Shown in pieces: positions 32,286-39,330 of a DNA stretch of 45,697 nucleotides. The notes under the pieces are model-generated. The model had not been told where the DNA came from. It searched no databases and saw only the letters and a list, made by a program, of their open reading frames with translations. Both the position numbers and the translations under genes were made by a program. This stretch comes from Burkholderiales bacterium (GTDB taxonomy: Bacteria; Pseudomonadota; Gammaproteobacteria; Burkholderiales; Burkholderiaceae_C): contig JAIXTA010000147.1 of NCBI GenBank assembly GCA_027484405.1, forward strand, positions 1-45,697, read 5' to 3'. Each line of letters opens with the position of its first letter. The first letter of the stretch is position 1.

Positions 32286-32474
32286 TCACCCGATCCACCG
32301 CAACCACAGGCTGACCGCAGAGAACACCACCGCGATCAGACCAAGGGATCGCGCGGCGGGCGAGACTCTGGACATACCGGGTGATCGCATATGCCGGACT
32401 TGTGCGATCACGGCCAGGAAAGCGAACACGCCTGCCAGGACTGGCAGCAGCGCGCGTGGATCGATCCAGTTCAT
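32286..32474 (-). CDS. 62-residue membrane protein at the end of the T6SS effector operon
   Basis: The ATG at 32474 overlaps the stop of the preceding putative immunity gene (ATGA), which is good evidence that it is translated. It has two hydrophobic segments, about 8-27 (ALLPVLAGVFAFLAVIAQV) and 42-58 (RSLGLIAVVFSAVSLWL), joined by a short basic loop (RHMRSPGMSRVS). It has no recognisable family. As the last gene of an effector-immunity cassette it could be an accessory immunity factor or an unrelated inner-membrane peptide. Confidence 0.5.
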   Translation of the reverse strand: MNWIDPRALLPVLAGVFAFLAVIAQVRHMRSPGMSRVSPAARSLGLIAVVFSAVSLWLRWIG

Positions 32475-33271
32475 CCAGGCTCTCCGCGTTCGGACCGAGA
32501 GCCAGCGCTCGTCACCTGCGAAAGCTCGGACGCACCAACGGCAAAATCCAGGTCGTGGGCGTCCGGGTGCAACCCGATTGCCGCTAGGGCATGTGCGTTG
32601 GGCAGGTGCGGATTGCGCTGCGTAACGGCCAGTTCAAGCAATTGCCGGAGCTCTGACCATGCGCCGGCAGTTGGCACTCGGCCCGGTCGTCCCAAGGCGG
32701 TTCGTGGCACAAGGGCCCCACGGTGACGCCCTGGGTAATGATTGAACAGGTCAGTCCATGAATCCTGAGGCAGGCGCGGATACGCTTCCACCAGGTAGGT
32801 GCCTGTAGTCTGCATCCACGTGATCAACGCATCCGGATCAGTGCTGACGTGGCACGCCAAACGCGCGAGATAAATCAGCGCGTCATCAATCTCCGAATCT
32901 CGATAGTCGCCCTGCGTCAGGGCCGCGTGCAGCCATGTGGCGCCACACCACAAAGGCCCGAGTATCGGCCCCTGCCAGTCACGCCGCATCCAATCGAAAC
33001 GGGATAGATAGCGCGGGTCGAGCGTCGCGCACCACGCAGCTTGCGCAAATGTACGAGCCGCAGGGACATCGGCATCCGAGTGCAAACGCCAAAGCACCTG
33101 CTCGTAAAGTCCCGTGCATAAGGCCATGCGCGCACGCACACTTGCATTCCGAAGCAGCTCAGGCCATTCGCTTGCATCGTAGGCAAAGTCCAGCGACGCG
33201 CGAGTGTCGTCCCATGCGTAGGGGCGTGACTCACGCCCGTCCGATTGCACCAGCCAGTCTGGGTGAAGCAT
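32471..33271 (-). CDS. putative immunity protein 2, paralogue of the preceding gene
   Basis: This encodes 266 residues, soluble, Trp- and Ala-rich, with no signal peptide. The family is not recognised. It is paralogous to the protein of 33364-34104. Both share an aromatic start (AW/VW...), a helix ending LYEQVLWRL versus IAEWIYWRL, a VPR turn, and a final block NPHLPNAHALAAIGLH versus NPYLNTPAEMQALGF. The last 25 residues (Ser/Gly/Glu-rich) look unstructured. It follows a deaminase-like toxin gene, so it may be an immunity protein; two related copies could guard against variant toxins or one may have drifted. A 92-bp gap precedes it and the next small gene overlaps it by ATGA. Confidence 0.6.
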   Translation of the reverse strand: MLHPDWLVQSDGRESRPYAWDDTRASLDFAYDASEWPELLRNASVRARMALCTGLYEQVLWRLHSDADVPAARTFAQAAWCATLDPRYLSRFDWMRRDWQGPILGPLWCGATWLHAALTQGDYRDSEIDDALIYLARLACHVSTDPDALITWMQTTGTYLVEAYPRLPQDSWTDLFNHYPGRHRGALVPRTALGRPGRVPTAGAWSELRQLLELAVTQRNPHLPNAHALAAIGLHPDAHDLDFAVGASELSQVTSAGSRSERGEPG

Positions 33272-33363
33272 GTCTAATTTGGATCAATCAGCTGGCGGGC
33301 GGCGCAAGCGGTTCTGCACTTGCCACGCGACGTCAACAGCGCGCTGTCGATGTACATGCACAT

Positions 33364-34104
33364 CTAGCCGGCAAACCGATATGGCGTCCCAGGGAAACCC
33401 AGCGCCTGCATTTCAGCGGGTGTATTGAGATAGGGATTCGCGTCTGGGTCGAGGCCACGAACAAACTCATCAATCGCACGCTGATTGCGCCCCTCGTCAA
33501 AGGGCTCGCTGTCGAGGAGGTAGTACCTGCCAATCCGCGGCACCACCGCCAGTTCGGTCGAGTCGTCGGCAAAACGTGCGGCGATTCGCCGAAGCAGCGC
33601 TTCAAGCCAGGCCTCCACACGCGCAACGTGCTCTTGCGCTGCAACCCGCTGCGCAAGCACCGCGGTTCTTGCCGCACAAAACCCCACTCGCGCATCGAGG
33701 TCACAGTAGCGCTCGAAACCCTCGGTCAGCAGGCGACTGGCCATCATGGCGGGGCCGCGAACCGCGTCAGGAATATGCTCGGGCAAGTTTGCAGGGGCCT
33801 GCCCGCCCACGAGGTTTGCGTACGCTGCACTTGCAAGCGCCGCATAGGCAGACTCTAACCGCTGGTTCAGATCATCCAGCGCACTAGATGCAGCATGGGG
33901 TACGAGCCTCCAGTAGATCCATTCCGCAATCGACGTCAGCGCAAGAAACTGCCCCCGCAGATTGAGATGATCCATAGCTTGCATCAGCCGTGGGTATTCA
34001 TGTTCTGTAGGGAATCGGATCGAATCAGACACCTCGCTGGTCCAGACAAGAGTAACCGGCGCTTGCGCGAATTCGAGGGGTGCAAAGATGGGGCGCGACA
34101 GCAT
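33364..34104 (-). CDS. putative immunity protein 1 for the adjacent toxin
   Basis: This encodes 246 residues, soluble and largely helical (for example LDDLNQRLESAYAALASAAYANL and ARVEAWLEALLRRIAARF), acidic, with no signal peptide. I do not recognise a named family. It begins 6 bp after the toxin stop, the classical position of a cognate immunity gene, and is paralogous to the next gene (see the shared blocks there). If the toxin deaminates nucleic acid in the cytosol, a cytosolic immunity protein is expected, which this would be. Base composition is lower in GC than the housekeeping genes, as for the toxin. The role is inferred from position. Confidence 0.6.
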   Translation of the reverse strand: MLSRPIFAPLEFAQAPVTLVWTSEVSDSIRFPTEHEYPRLMQAMDHLNLRGQFLALTSIAEWIYWRLVPHAASSALDDLNQRLESAYAALASAAYANLVGGQAPANLPEHIPDAVRGPAMMASRLLTEGFERYCDLDARVGFCAARTAVLAQRVAAQEHVARVEAWLEALLRRIAARFADDSTELAVVPRIGRYYLLDSEPFDEGRNQRAIDEFVRGLDPDANPYLNTPAEMQALGFPGTPYRFAG

Positions 34105-34110
34105 GGTGTT

Positions 34111-34890
34111 TCAGAGCACGGCTGACGAGAGTTGTCGGGCCCCTTGGGAATAGCGAACGCCTTGTGCTTTCGTCTTGTCGAGGCTTTCGTTCAAGCGGCT
34201 GTAGGGCGTTTCACCGGACGCGTCCGGTTTGTCCGAGTCGCAGTTCGCTGGCATCTTCTTGGGTTCCTTGTCCGCGTCGCAAAACCATATCTCAATGCCA
34301 CATCGGGTCGCCGCACACAGCGCGCGAAAGCAGTGGCGACAGGGCATCTTGGACTGGTACGTGCCGGACTTCAGGTCGTAGCGCCAGTCCACGTTCACAA
34401 GCATGCTGCCTCCGGCGAGCTGGCCCCCAGCCTTTTTGGCCAGATTGGTGATTTCGTTTAGCAGCTTTGCTTCGCCATGCGCGCCCGGGGTATCTCCGGC
34501 GGGTGGAGCATGCTTGAAGTCGGCCTTGTCGCACAGAACTGATTCGTCGCCACTCTGCTGTGCATAGGATCCTCCCTGCACAACCCCCCCCGGAGACTGC
34601 TCAAACGCCTTTCCCGAGCTGCATGCGGTAGCCACACCCGACAATTGCTTTCCGGCGCCGATGCCGACATTGATCTTGGCTGAGGAAAAGGTCGTTCCAC
34701 CCCCGCGCGCCTTTTGCAGAGCAACCTGTTCATCCGCGCGAATCGTTCCAGCCTTCTCCTTGTCACCGAGCTTTTTCTTCAGGTCTTCGCGCTGCTCCTC
34801 GTTTCGCTTCTGCAGTTCGTCGCAGTCATTCGATTCGAACTCGGGCGGTTTGGGAGACCCCGTCTTGACAGATACCGCGGTTGCCGTCAC
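34111..34890 (-). CDS. putative T6SS effector with a cytidine-deaminase-like toxin domain
   Basis: This encodes 259 residues from GTG at 34890, with SD AAGGAG seven to eight bases upstream. Residues 1-70 are charged and coiled (ELQKRNEEQREDLKKKLGDK). The C-terminal half has the order expected of the deaminase fold: HGEAKLLNEI with His138 and Glu140 (HxE), a strand SMLVNVDWRYD, then MPCRHCFRALC with Pro183, Cys184 and Cys187 (PCxxC), and a strand GIEIWFCD. His and the two Cys would bind zinc and Glu140 would act in catalysis. Toxins of this superfamily edit DNA, RNA or nucleotides in rival cells. The PAAR-like gene 15 bp upstream and vgrG provide delivery. The family and the target are not identifiable by eye. 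GC is low here (about 57% by hand count over 34681-34860). Confidence 0.65.
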   Translation of the reverse strand: MTATAVSVKTGSPKPPEFESNDCDELQKRNEEQREDLKKKLGDKEKAGTIRADEQVALQKARGGGTTFSSAKINVGIGAGKQLSGVATACSSGKAFEQSPGGVVQGGSYAQQSGDESVLCDKADFKHAPPAGDTPGAHGEAKLLNEITNLAKKAGGQLAGGSMLVNVDWRYDLKSGTYQSKMPCRHCFRALCAATRCGIEIWFCDADKEPKKMPANCDSDKPDASGETPYSRLNESLDKTKAQGVRYSQGARQLSSAVL

Positions 34891-34905
34891 CAGAGCTCTC
34901 CTTGG

Positions 34906-35295
34906 CTAAACATCGTTGGTCATTGCCATGTCCATGAATCGCGCCACGTCTTTGCCTTCGAACTTCACGTCGAAGGAATACATCTGTGCTCGCGTCTTCT
35001 TGCCCAGCATGTGCGATGCCACGTTCGCGCCAAAGCTGTTGGTGGCCGCCTCGTCGCCCTTGCAGCTCGCGTAGTCCGAGCTGGCCTGCAGGTTGGCCTG
35101 CTCGCCGCCGACCTTGACCTTGCGCGACCCGCTGCTGGTGTCCGAGGCCTGGGAGAAGTTGGGGTATGGGATCGGAATCGGTCCGGCGGGTGGTGACGGC
35201 GGGGACAGACAGACATCGGGCATGGCGCCCATGATGTGGGTCACATCCTTGGCAGCCGACACCTCGCGGCCGTTGGCGAATACGTTCTTGCTCAC
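34906..35295 (-). CDS. PAAR-like protein (DUF4150 family)
   Basis: This encodes 129 residues from GTG at 35295, overlapping the stop of the ketoacyl-synthase-like gene (GTGA). It begins SKNVFANGREVSAAKD and then PDVCLSP and GPIPIPYPNFSQASDT, the conserved core of DUF4150. These proteins cap the VgrG spike like PAAR proteins and carry or recruit the neighbouring effector. Here the toxin is a separate gene 15 bp downstream rather than a fused C-terminal domain. The DUF2169 gene two places upstream is a usual partner, probably an adaptor for loading. Confidence 0.85.
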   Translation of the reverse strand: MSKNVFANGREVSAAKDVTHIMGAMPDVCLSPPSPPAGPIPIPYPNFSQASDTSSGSRKVKVGGEQANLQASSDYASCKGDEAATNSFGANVASHMLGKKTRAQMYSFDVKFEGKDVARFMDMAMTNDV

Positions 35296-36338
35296 GATCT
35301 GCTCCGTACCGGTGCGACTCGTTGCACGACCAGCGCCGCACGCTCGCCTGAATCGGCGCCAGTGTGGATCAGCAGCGGATCCGGCTCGAAGTAGCCGTTA
35401 CGCTGTCCATGCCAAGCCCATGCAAGCAGGATGGGCAGGATGGCTGCGCCCACGTGCCCGAGATACTCGATCGGGTGTTCCATCTCGGGGGTCACCGGCC
35501 GCGGCCCGGTATTGGTGCGCATGATCGCGAACAGGGCCTCCTTGAAGCCATACTGCTCACCTGACAGGTCGGTGATGCGGCGCGGCACGGCAGTCATTGG
35601 GATGCCGGCGGACTTGAGCGCCTGTCTCATGGCCTGCGTGAGCCCAAGGGCACGCAATGGTTCCGTGCTCTCGATGGTGGCAGACTCCTGCGCAAGGCCG
35701 AAGCCACGGATCTGCAGTTCTTCCACTCGTGTGTCGCCCGCAGCGGCCACGAGCACCGCGCTGCCGCCCTCACCGGGGAAGAAGCCGTTCGAGTTCGAGG
35801 ACGTCATCAGGCGCCGGCGCTCGATGTACTCGCCCAGTGCCTCCTGCTGAAGGTAGCTGTCGACGCCGGCGACTACGCACATGGATGCCATTCCGCTGGC
35901 AATGAGCCGATGCGCGTCGACCATCGCTCTCGCGCAGCCCGTCTGGCCTGCAGCGTAAGCACGTGAATGGCGGTTTGGACTCAGACCGAGCTTTGCATGC
36001 AGGCCGCTGAAGATCTCGGACTCCAGCCCTTCCGGACGGCCAGGGCGGCCAGGTTCACTGACGGCGAGCAGGATGGGGATGGTGGCGGGCTGATTCGGGG
36101 CTGCAATCTGCAGACACTCCTGAACGGCCGGAGCAACCAGATCTACCAGCTTGCCAGCACCCTCCCACCACTGGGGCAGCGGCACCTTGGCGCCCCGCAA
36201 GGGTTCACCTGACTCGAAGTCCATCCACGGCAGCGCTTGCACCGCACTGACGCGTGCACGCAAGGCCGCAAGTGTGGATGCTGCATTGAAGCCCAATGCA
36301 CTGACCATGCCGCAGCCCCGAACCGCCAGCGTACTCAT
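35292..36338 (-). CDS. ketoacyl-synthase-like protein of T6SS clusters, probably non-catalytic
   Basis: This encodes 348 residues of thiolase fold, shorter than true KAS enzymes (about 410). The start STLAVRGCGMVSALGFNAAS and DAHRLIASGMASMCVVAGVDSYL follow KAS order, and IEYLGHVGAA keeps the GH of the KAS signature. At the nucleophile position, where KAS enzymes have ACATG or ACSSS, it reads AGQTG (130-134), so the catalytic Cys seems to be lost, unless Cys135 substitutes. Such proteins recur beside DUF2169 and DUF4150 in T6SS loci with unknown role. ATGA and GTGA overlaps couple it to its neighbours. Confidence 0.72.
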   Translation of the reverse strand: MSTLAVRGCGMVSALGFNAASTLAALRARVSAVQALPWMDFESGEPLRGAKVPLPQWWEGAGKLVDLVAPAVQECLQIAAPNQPATIPILLAVSEPGRPGRPEGLESEIFSGLHAKLGLSPNRHSRAYAAGQTGCARAMVDAHRLIASGMASMCVVAGVDSYLQQEALGEYIERRRLMTSSNSNGFFPGEGGSAVLVAAAGDTRVEELQIRGFGLAQESATIESTEPLRALGLTQAMRQALKSAGIPMTAVPRRITDLSGEQYGFKEALFAIMRTNTGPRPVTPEMEHPIEYLGHVGAAILPILLAWAWHGQRNGYFEPDPLLIHTGADSGERAALVVQRVAPVRSRS

Positions 36339-37435
36339 CCTGATCTCCGCATTCGAGATTCGACGAGCTCGGCGAGGTTCCGGTAGTAGGTCTTGCCGGG
36401 GAAGCGCCGCGCGCGGTGCCAGGCGGGTGGCATCTCGCCGACGATGAGTTCGCGCAGATCGAAGACGCTCTTGGGCATCCCGAGTACGGCACGCCAGGTC
36501 AGGCAGAAGCGATCCAGGTCCGGCTCGATCAGGATGGTGTCCAGCTGGGCCGCCAGCGTGACATCGCGGCCGCGATGCGGAATGAAGTGAACCGGCATGG
36601 CCTGCGTCGGCAGGCGGAAGGATCGCCGGCCGTCCGCGGTCAGATTCAGCAGCAGCACCTCCTCGCCCCCTTCGGGATACGGAATCGTCTGGTCCGGCGG
36701 CGCGCTCTGGAAATAGCGGTCATCGAAGTCCGCAGGCCACAAGGGCGCCTGCTCTTCAAGCCAGCTCTGGTCGTAGGTACCTGCATAGGCCAGTCGCGGA
36801 GCCCAGTGCCGACCGATCGGCCCGAAGGCCATCGGGCGATACGTGCCCGAGGGTGAGTCAACGCCCTGCCCGGGCTCCTCGGTGTTCGGCAGCGGCTTGC
36901 CGAGATAGTGTTCGGCGTGCCTGCCAAAGCCGCGGCCGATCGGGTTGGCCAGGAAGGTCTCGGTCTGCCTGCGCTCTTCCAGAGTGCGGTCGGTCCCGCC
37001 AAAGGCGTAGTCATATCCGACGGGCATGCGCTCGAAGGGCTCGATCTCGCTGGGCATCGCACCCACGACACTTCGGGTCCACCGGCGATTGCCCACCACA
37101 TCGAAGCGCTTGGTCATCGGCCCCAGCTTCAGGCCCACCGGCAGGCGCGTCACGCGCCGCCCGGCAGGTGCGTATGCGCTGCCTTGCAGCAGCACATCGC
37201 ACATCGGCTTGCGATGGGCGTAGTCGGTCTCGTAGCGAGTCGCAGATTGGCCGGGTACGCCCGTGAACTCGTCCTCCTGCGTCAGTGGCACTTGTACGGG
37301 TGCGAGTCGAGGCATGGTGCCCTGTACGGGCAGCGTGAAGGTGAGCTTGGAAATGGCGACGACTTGCTCGCGACCGTCTGCAGCGAAGCCGACGGTCCAA
37401 CCCGCTTCTCCGGCGCTTGCATTCGTGAATCTCAT
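36335..37435 (-). CDS. DUF2169 T6SS adaptor protein
   Basis: This encodes 366 residues from ATG at 37435, overlapping the stop of the HEAT-repeat gene (ATGA). Family features are the beta-rich start RFTNASAGEAGWTVGF, LVVISKLTF-like VVAISKLTFTLP, GRRVTRLPVGLKLG, a long middle PVGYDYAFGGTDR, and FGPIGRHWAPRLAYAGTYDQSWLEEQAPLWPADFD. DUF2169 proteins act as adaptors that load PAAR/DUF4150-linked effectors on VgrG. This one lies three genes upstream of the toxin and should serve it. A longer upstream frame to 37645 lies inside the preceding gene and is not used. Confidence 0.88.
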   Translation of the reverse strand: MRFTNASAGEAGWTVGFAADGREQVVAISKLTFTLPVQGTMPRLAPVQVPLTQEDEFTGVPGQSATRYETDYAHRKPMCDVLLQGSAYAPAGRRVTRLPVGLKLGPMTKRFDVVGNRRWTRSVVGAMPSEIEPFERMPVGYDYAFGGTDRTLEERRQTETFLANPIGRGFGRHAEHYLGKPLPNTEEPGQGVDSPSGTYRPMAFGPIGRHWAPRLAYAGTYDQSWLEEQAPLWPADFDDRYFQSAPPDQTIPYPEGGEEVLLLNLTADGRRSFRLPTQAMPVHFIPHRGRDVTLAAQLDTILIEPDLDRFCLTWRAVLGMPKSVFDLRELIVGEMPPAWHRARRFPGKTYYRNLAELVESRMRRSG

Positions 37436-38718
37436 GCCATGAGCCTTTCGCGCTGCCATGGCGTCGGTGCATCCACCGGAAACAGCATGGCGGATGGACT
37501 CATCGTCGCGATGCACAGGGCGGCATGTGCACGCTGACGCTGGTATCCATGCCGCAGCACCTCGGTCGCGCCCTGCATGGAGCGCGGCTGCCCGCACAGG
37601 TAGCGCTGCCCGGCGCTCAGACGAGAGCGATGCACACTCCACCACTCAGCGACCTTGTGGCGCTCCGGCCAGCCCAAGGCGCCGTCATGCGCGGCGTGGG
37701 CGTCATCATCCGCATCGAAGCCCGCTGGCGGGTCACGCCGCAGGGTCAGAGGATCCAGATCAGCGCCAGTGATCAGAGCAAACGCCTCGCCCGCCAATCG
37801 TGCGTGCGCATCATCGTCCATCAGCTCAATCAGCCAATGGACGGCGTGCGTGTCACCAAGCAGGCCGCTGGCACGGATCGCAAGCCGGCGGCTGCCTTCG
37901 GACTGCGCGAGCGCACCGATCCACGCACGCGCAGCCTGGGGGTCGAGCGCCTGTACGAGAAAGGGCAGCAGCTCGTGGGCAGCAGCAACGGATTCGGAGG
38001 CGCAGCGAGCCAGCGCCGCATCCGCCTGCTCGTCTCCCATCAGCGCAAGGGTGCAGGCTGCGGCACAACGCACCTGAAGATCGGGATCCGCCAAGGCAAG
38101 ACGGACCTGAGCGACAAGGTTGACGCACTTGAGCGCACCGGCAAGGAAGAGCGTCGCCGCACGCACGGACGGGGCCTCGTCGGCGATGAAGCGAGTCACG
38201 GCGCCCCGTGGGAGTGTTCGCCGTTCTACGAGGACGCTGAGCGCAAGGACGCGATGTGCGGGCAAGGGCGATGCCAGCAAGCGTGCGCAGATGGGTTCGG
38301 CCACGGTCCACGGCTGCCAGGACAGCGCGCTCGACAGGGCTGCAGTCAGCCCGTCCTGCGCTGCAGCCAGTGCGCACAGCCGCGCAAGCTGAGCCAAGTC
38401 GCCATGTGCGCAAGCCAGCCAGGCCAAGACGAACAGGTCACCCGGATCGCCCTCCTCGTTGGACTGCTGCGCGATCTCTGTACCTACTCGTCCTGCGACC
38501 CGCAGTGCTTCAAGATGCGCGATCAGTCGTTCATCCAGACGCCCCAGATGAACGAGATCAAAGTTCGGTGCATGGGCGGCCTGCGTCCGAGATCGCCATA
38601 GGAACGCCGCTTCCGACACATGAATCTCGATGATCGCGCGATTGTTCAGTGCCGAGATGTCAGCCGCGGCAAAGCCCTGCCCACTGCGCATGGGAACGTC
38701 GGGGCCAGTGAGCCTCAT
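37432..38718 (-). CDS. TIGR02270-like HEAT-repeat protein of T6SS clusters
   Basis: This encodes 428 residues from ATG at 38718, with GAGG eight bases upstream. After a short lead the family start is seen: IIEIHVSEAAFLWRSR, then LGRLDERLIAHLEALRVAG. The rest is alpha-helical with HEAT-like repeats (SVRAATLFLAGALK, DLQVRCAAACTLALMGDEQA, AIRASGLLGDTHAVHWLIELM), and a C-terminal part GWPERHKVAEWWSVHRS. Members occur with VgrG/DUF2169/DUF4150 genes; the function is unknown, perhaps a scaffold for effector loading. It overlaps the DUF2169 start (ATGA) and follows the DUF6484 gene by 40 bp. Confidence 0.75.
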   Translation of the reverse strand: MRLTGPDVPMRSGQGFAAADISALNNRAIIEIHVSEAAFLWRSRTQAAHAPNFDLVHLGRLDERLIAHLEALRVAGRVGTEIAQQSNEEGDPGDLFVLAWLACAHGDLAQLARLCALAAAQDGLTAALSSALSWQPWTVAEPICARLLASPLPAHRVLALSVLVERRTLPRGAVTRFIADEAPSVRAATLFLAGALKCVNLVAQVRLALADPDLQVRCAAACTLALMGDEQADAALARCASESVAAAHELLPFLVQALDPQAARAWIGALAQSEGSRRLAIRASGLLGDTHAVHWLIELMDDDAHARLAGEAFALITGADLDPLTLRRDPPAGFDADDDAHAAHDGALGWPERHKVAEWWSVHRSRLSAGQRYLCGQPRSMQGATEVLRHGYQRQRAHAALCIATMSPSAMLFPVDAPTPWQRERLMA

Positions 38719-38758
38719 CGCATCATCCTCATTCCATGAACAGGCACCCGCAGCCGCC

Positions 38759-39313
38759 TTAGTTGAGTTCGACCGAACCACCTCGAACGCGGTTGGCACG
38801 GACGGCTTCGGAGGTGATGGTTTCGCCACGAATCTCCACCCGGCCGTCGGCGCGCAAGCGCAGCTGTGCCTTGCCGCACCGCAAGCTGATCTCCTCGGTC
38901 GCCACCACAGCAAGCTTGCGGCCATCCGCCTCGACTTCGATGACGCTGTCGGACCGCGCAGCGGGCCAGCCTGGCTGGCCCGAGAGCACGCCGATCACCA
39001 GCCACCGCGCACCGCTCCCGCCGAACGGCAGGATCGCCAACTGACGACCGATGTGATTTCCATCAAGACTCAGCACAGACTCCGCCTGCTCGGCCACACA
39101 CTCGCCATGCCGCAGGATCATCGGGCGCCAGCCCCCCTCGGCAAAGCCGATCAGCACCGCACCTTGAGCGCTGGTCGCCACGGCGGCCGGTGAGAGCGCC
39201 GACAGGCCGGCCGCGCCCGCCCAGCAAGCGGAGGGGCCGTCGCCATCAGGCAGCGTGCAGTACTCGTCGGCAACGAGTGCTGCCTCTTTCAGAAACTCCG
39301 GATCGCGATTCAT
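38759..39313 (-). CDS. DUF6484-like T6SS-associated protein
   Basis: This encodes 184 residues from ATG at 39313, chosen because GGGAG lies six bases upstream; an ATG at 39319 is too close to that SD. The middle ALSPAAVATSAQGAVLIGFAEGG and the end QLRLRADGRVEIRGETITSEA follow DUF6484, a beta-rich domain found directly behind vgrG. The C-terminal repeats (LRADGRVEIRGE) resemble the beta-helix turns of a VgrG needle. It may bind the spike. It lies 17 bp after the vgrG stop in a tight operon. Confidence 0.75.
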   Translation of the reverse strand: MNRDPEFLKEAALVADEYCTLPDGDGPSACWAGAAGLSALSPAAVATSAQGAVLIGFAEGGWRPMILRHGECVAEQAESVLSLDGNHIGRQLAILPFGGSGARWLVIGVLSGQPGWPAARSDSVIEVEADGRKLAVVATEEISLRCGKAQLRLRADGRVEIRGETITSEAVRANRVRGGSVELN

Positions 39314-39330
39314 CTGCATCTCCCTGGCGA

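Noticed and set aside
32110-32307. 65-codon minus-strand frame after the small membrane gene
   Set aside because: It would overlap that gene by 22 bp, has no SD and shows no protein-like pattern.
33274-33363. 29-codon minus-strand frame in the gap between the two immunity candidates
   Set aside because: Its ATG directly follows the upstream stop, but there is no SD or similarity, and it is too short to support; it may be a relic.
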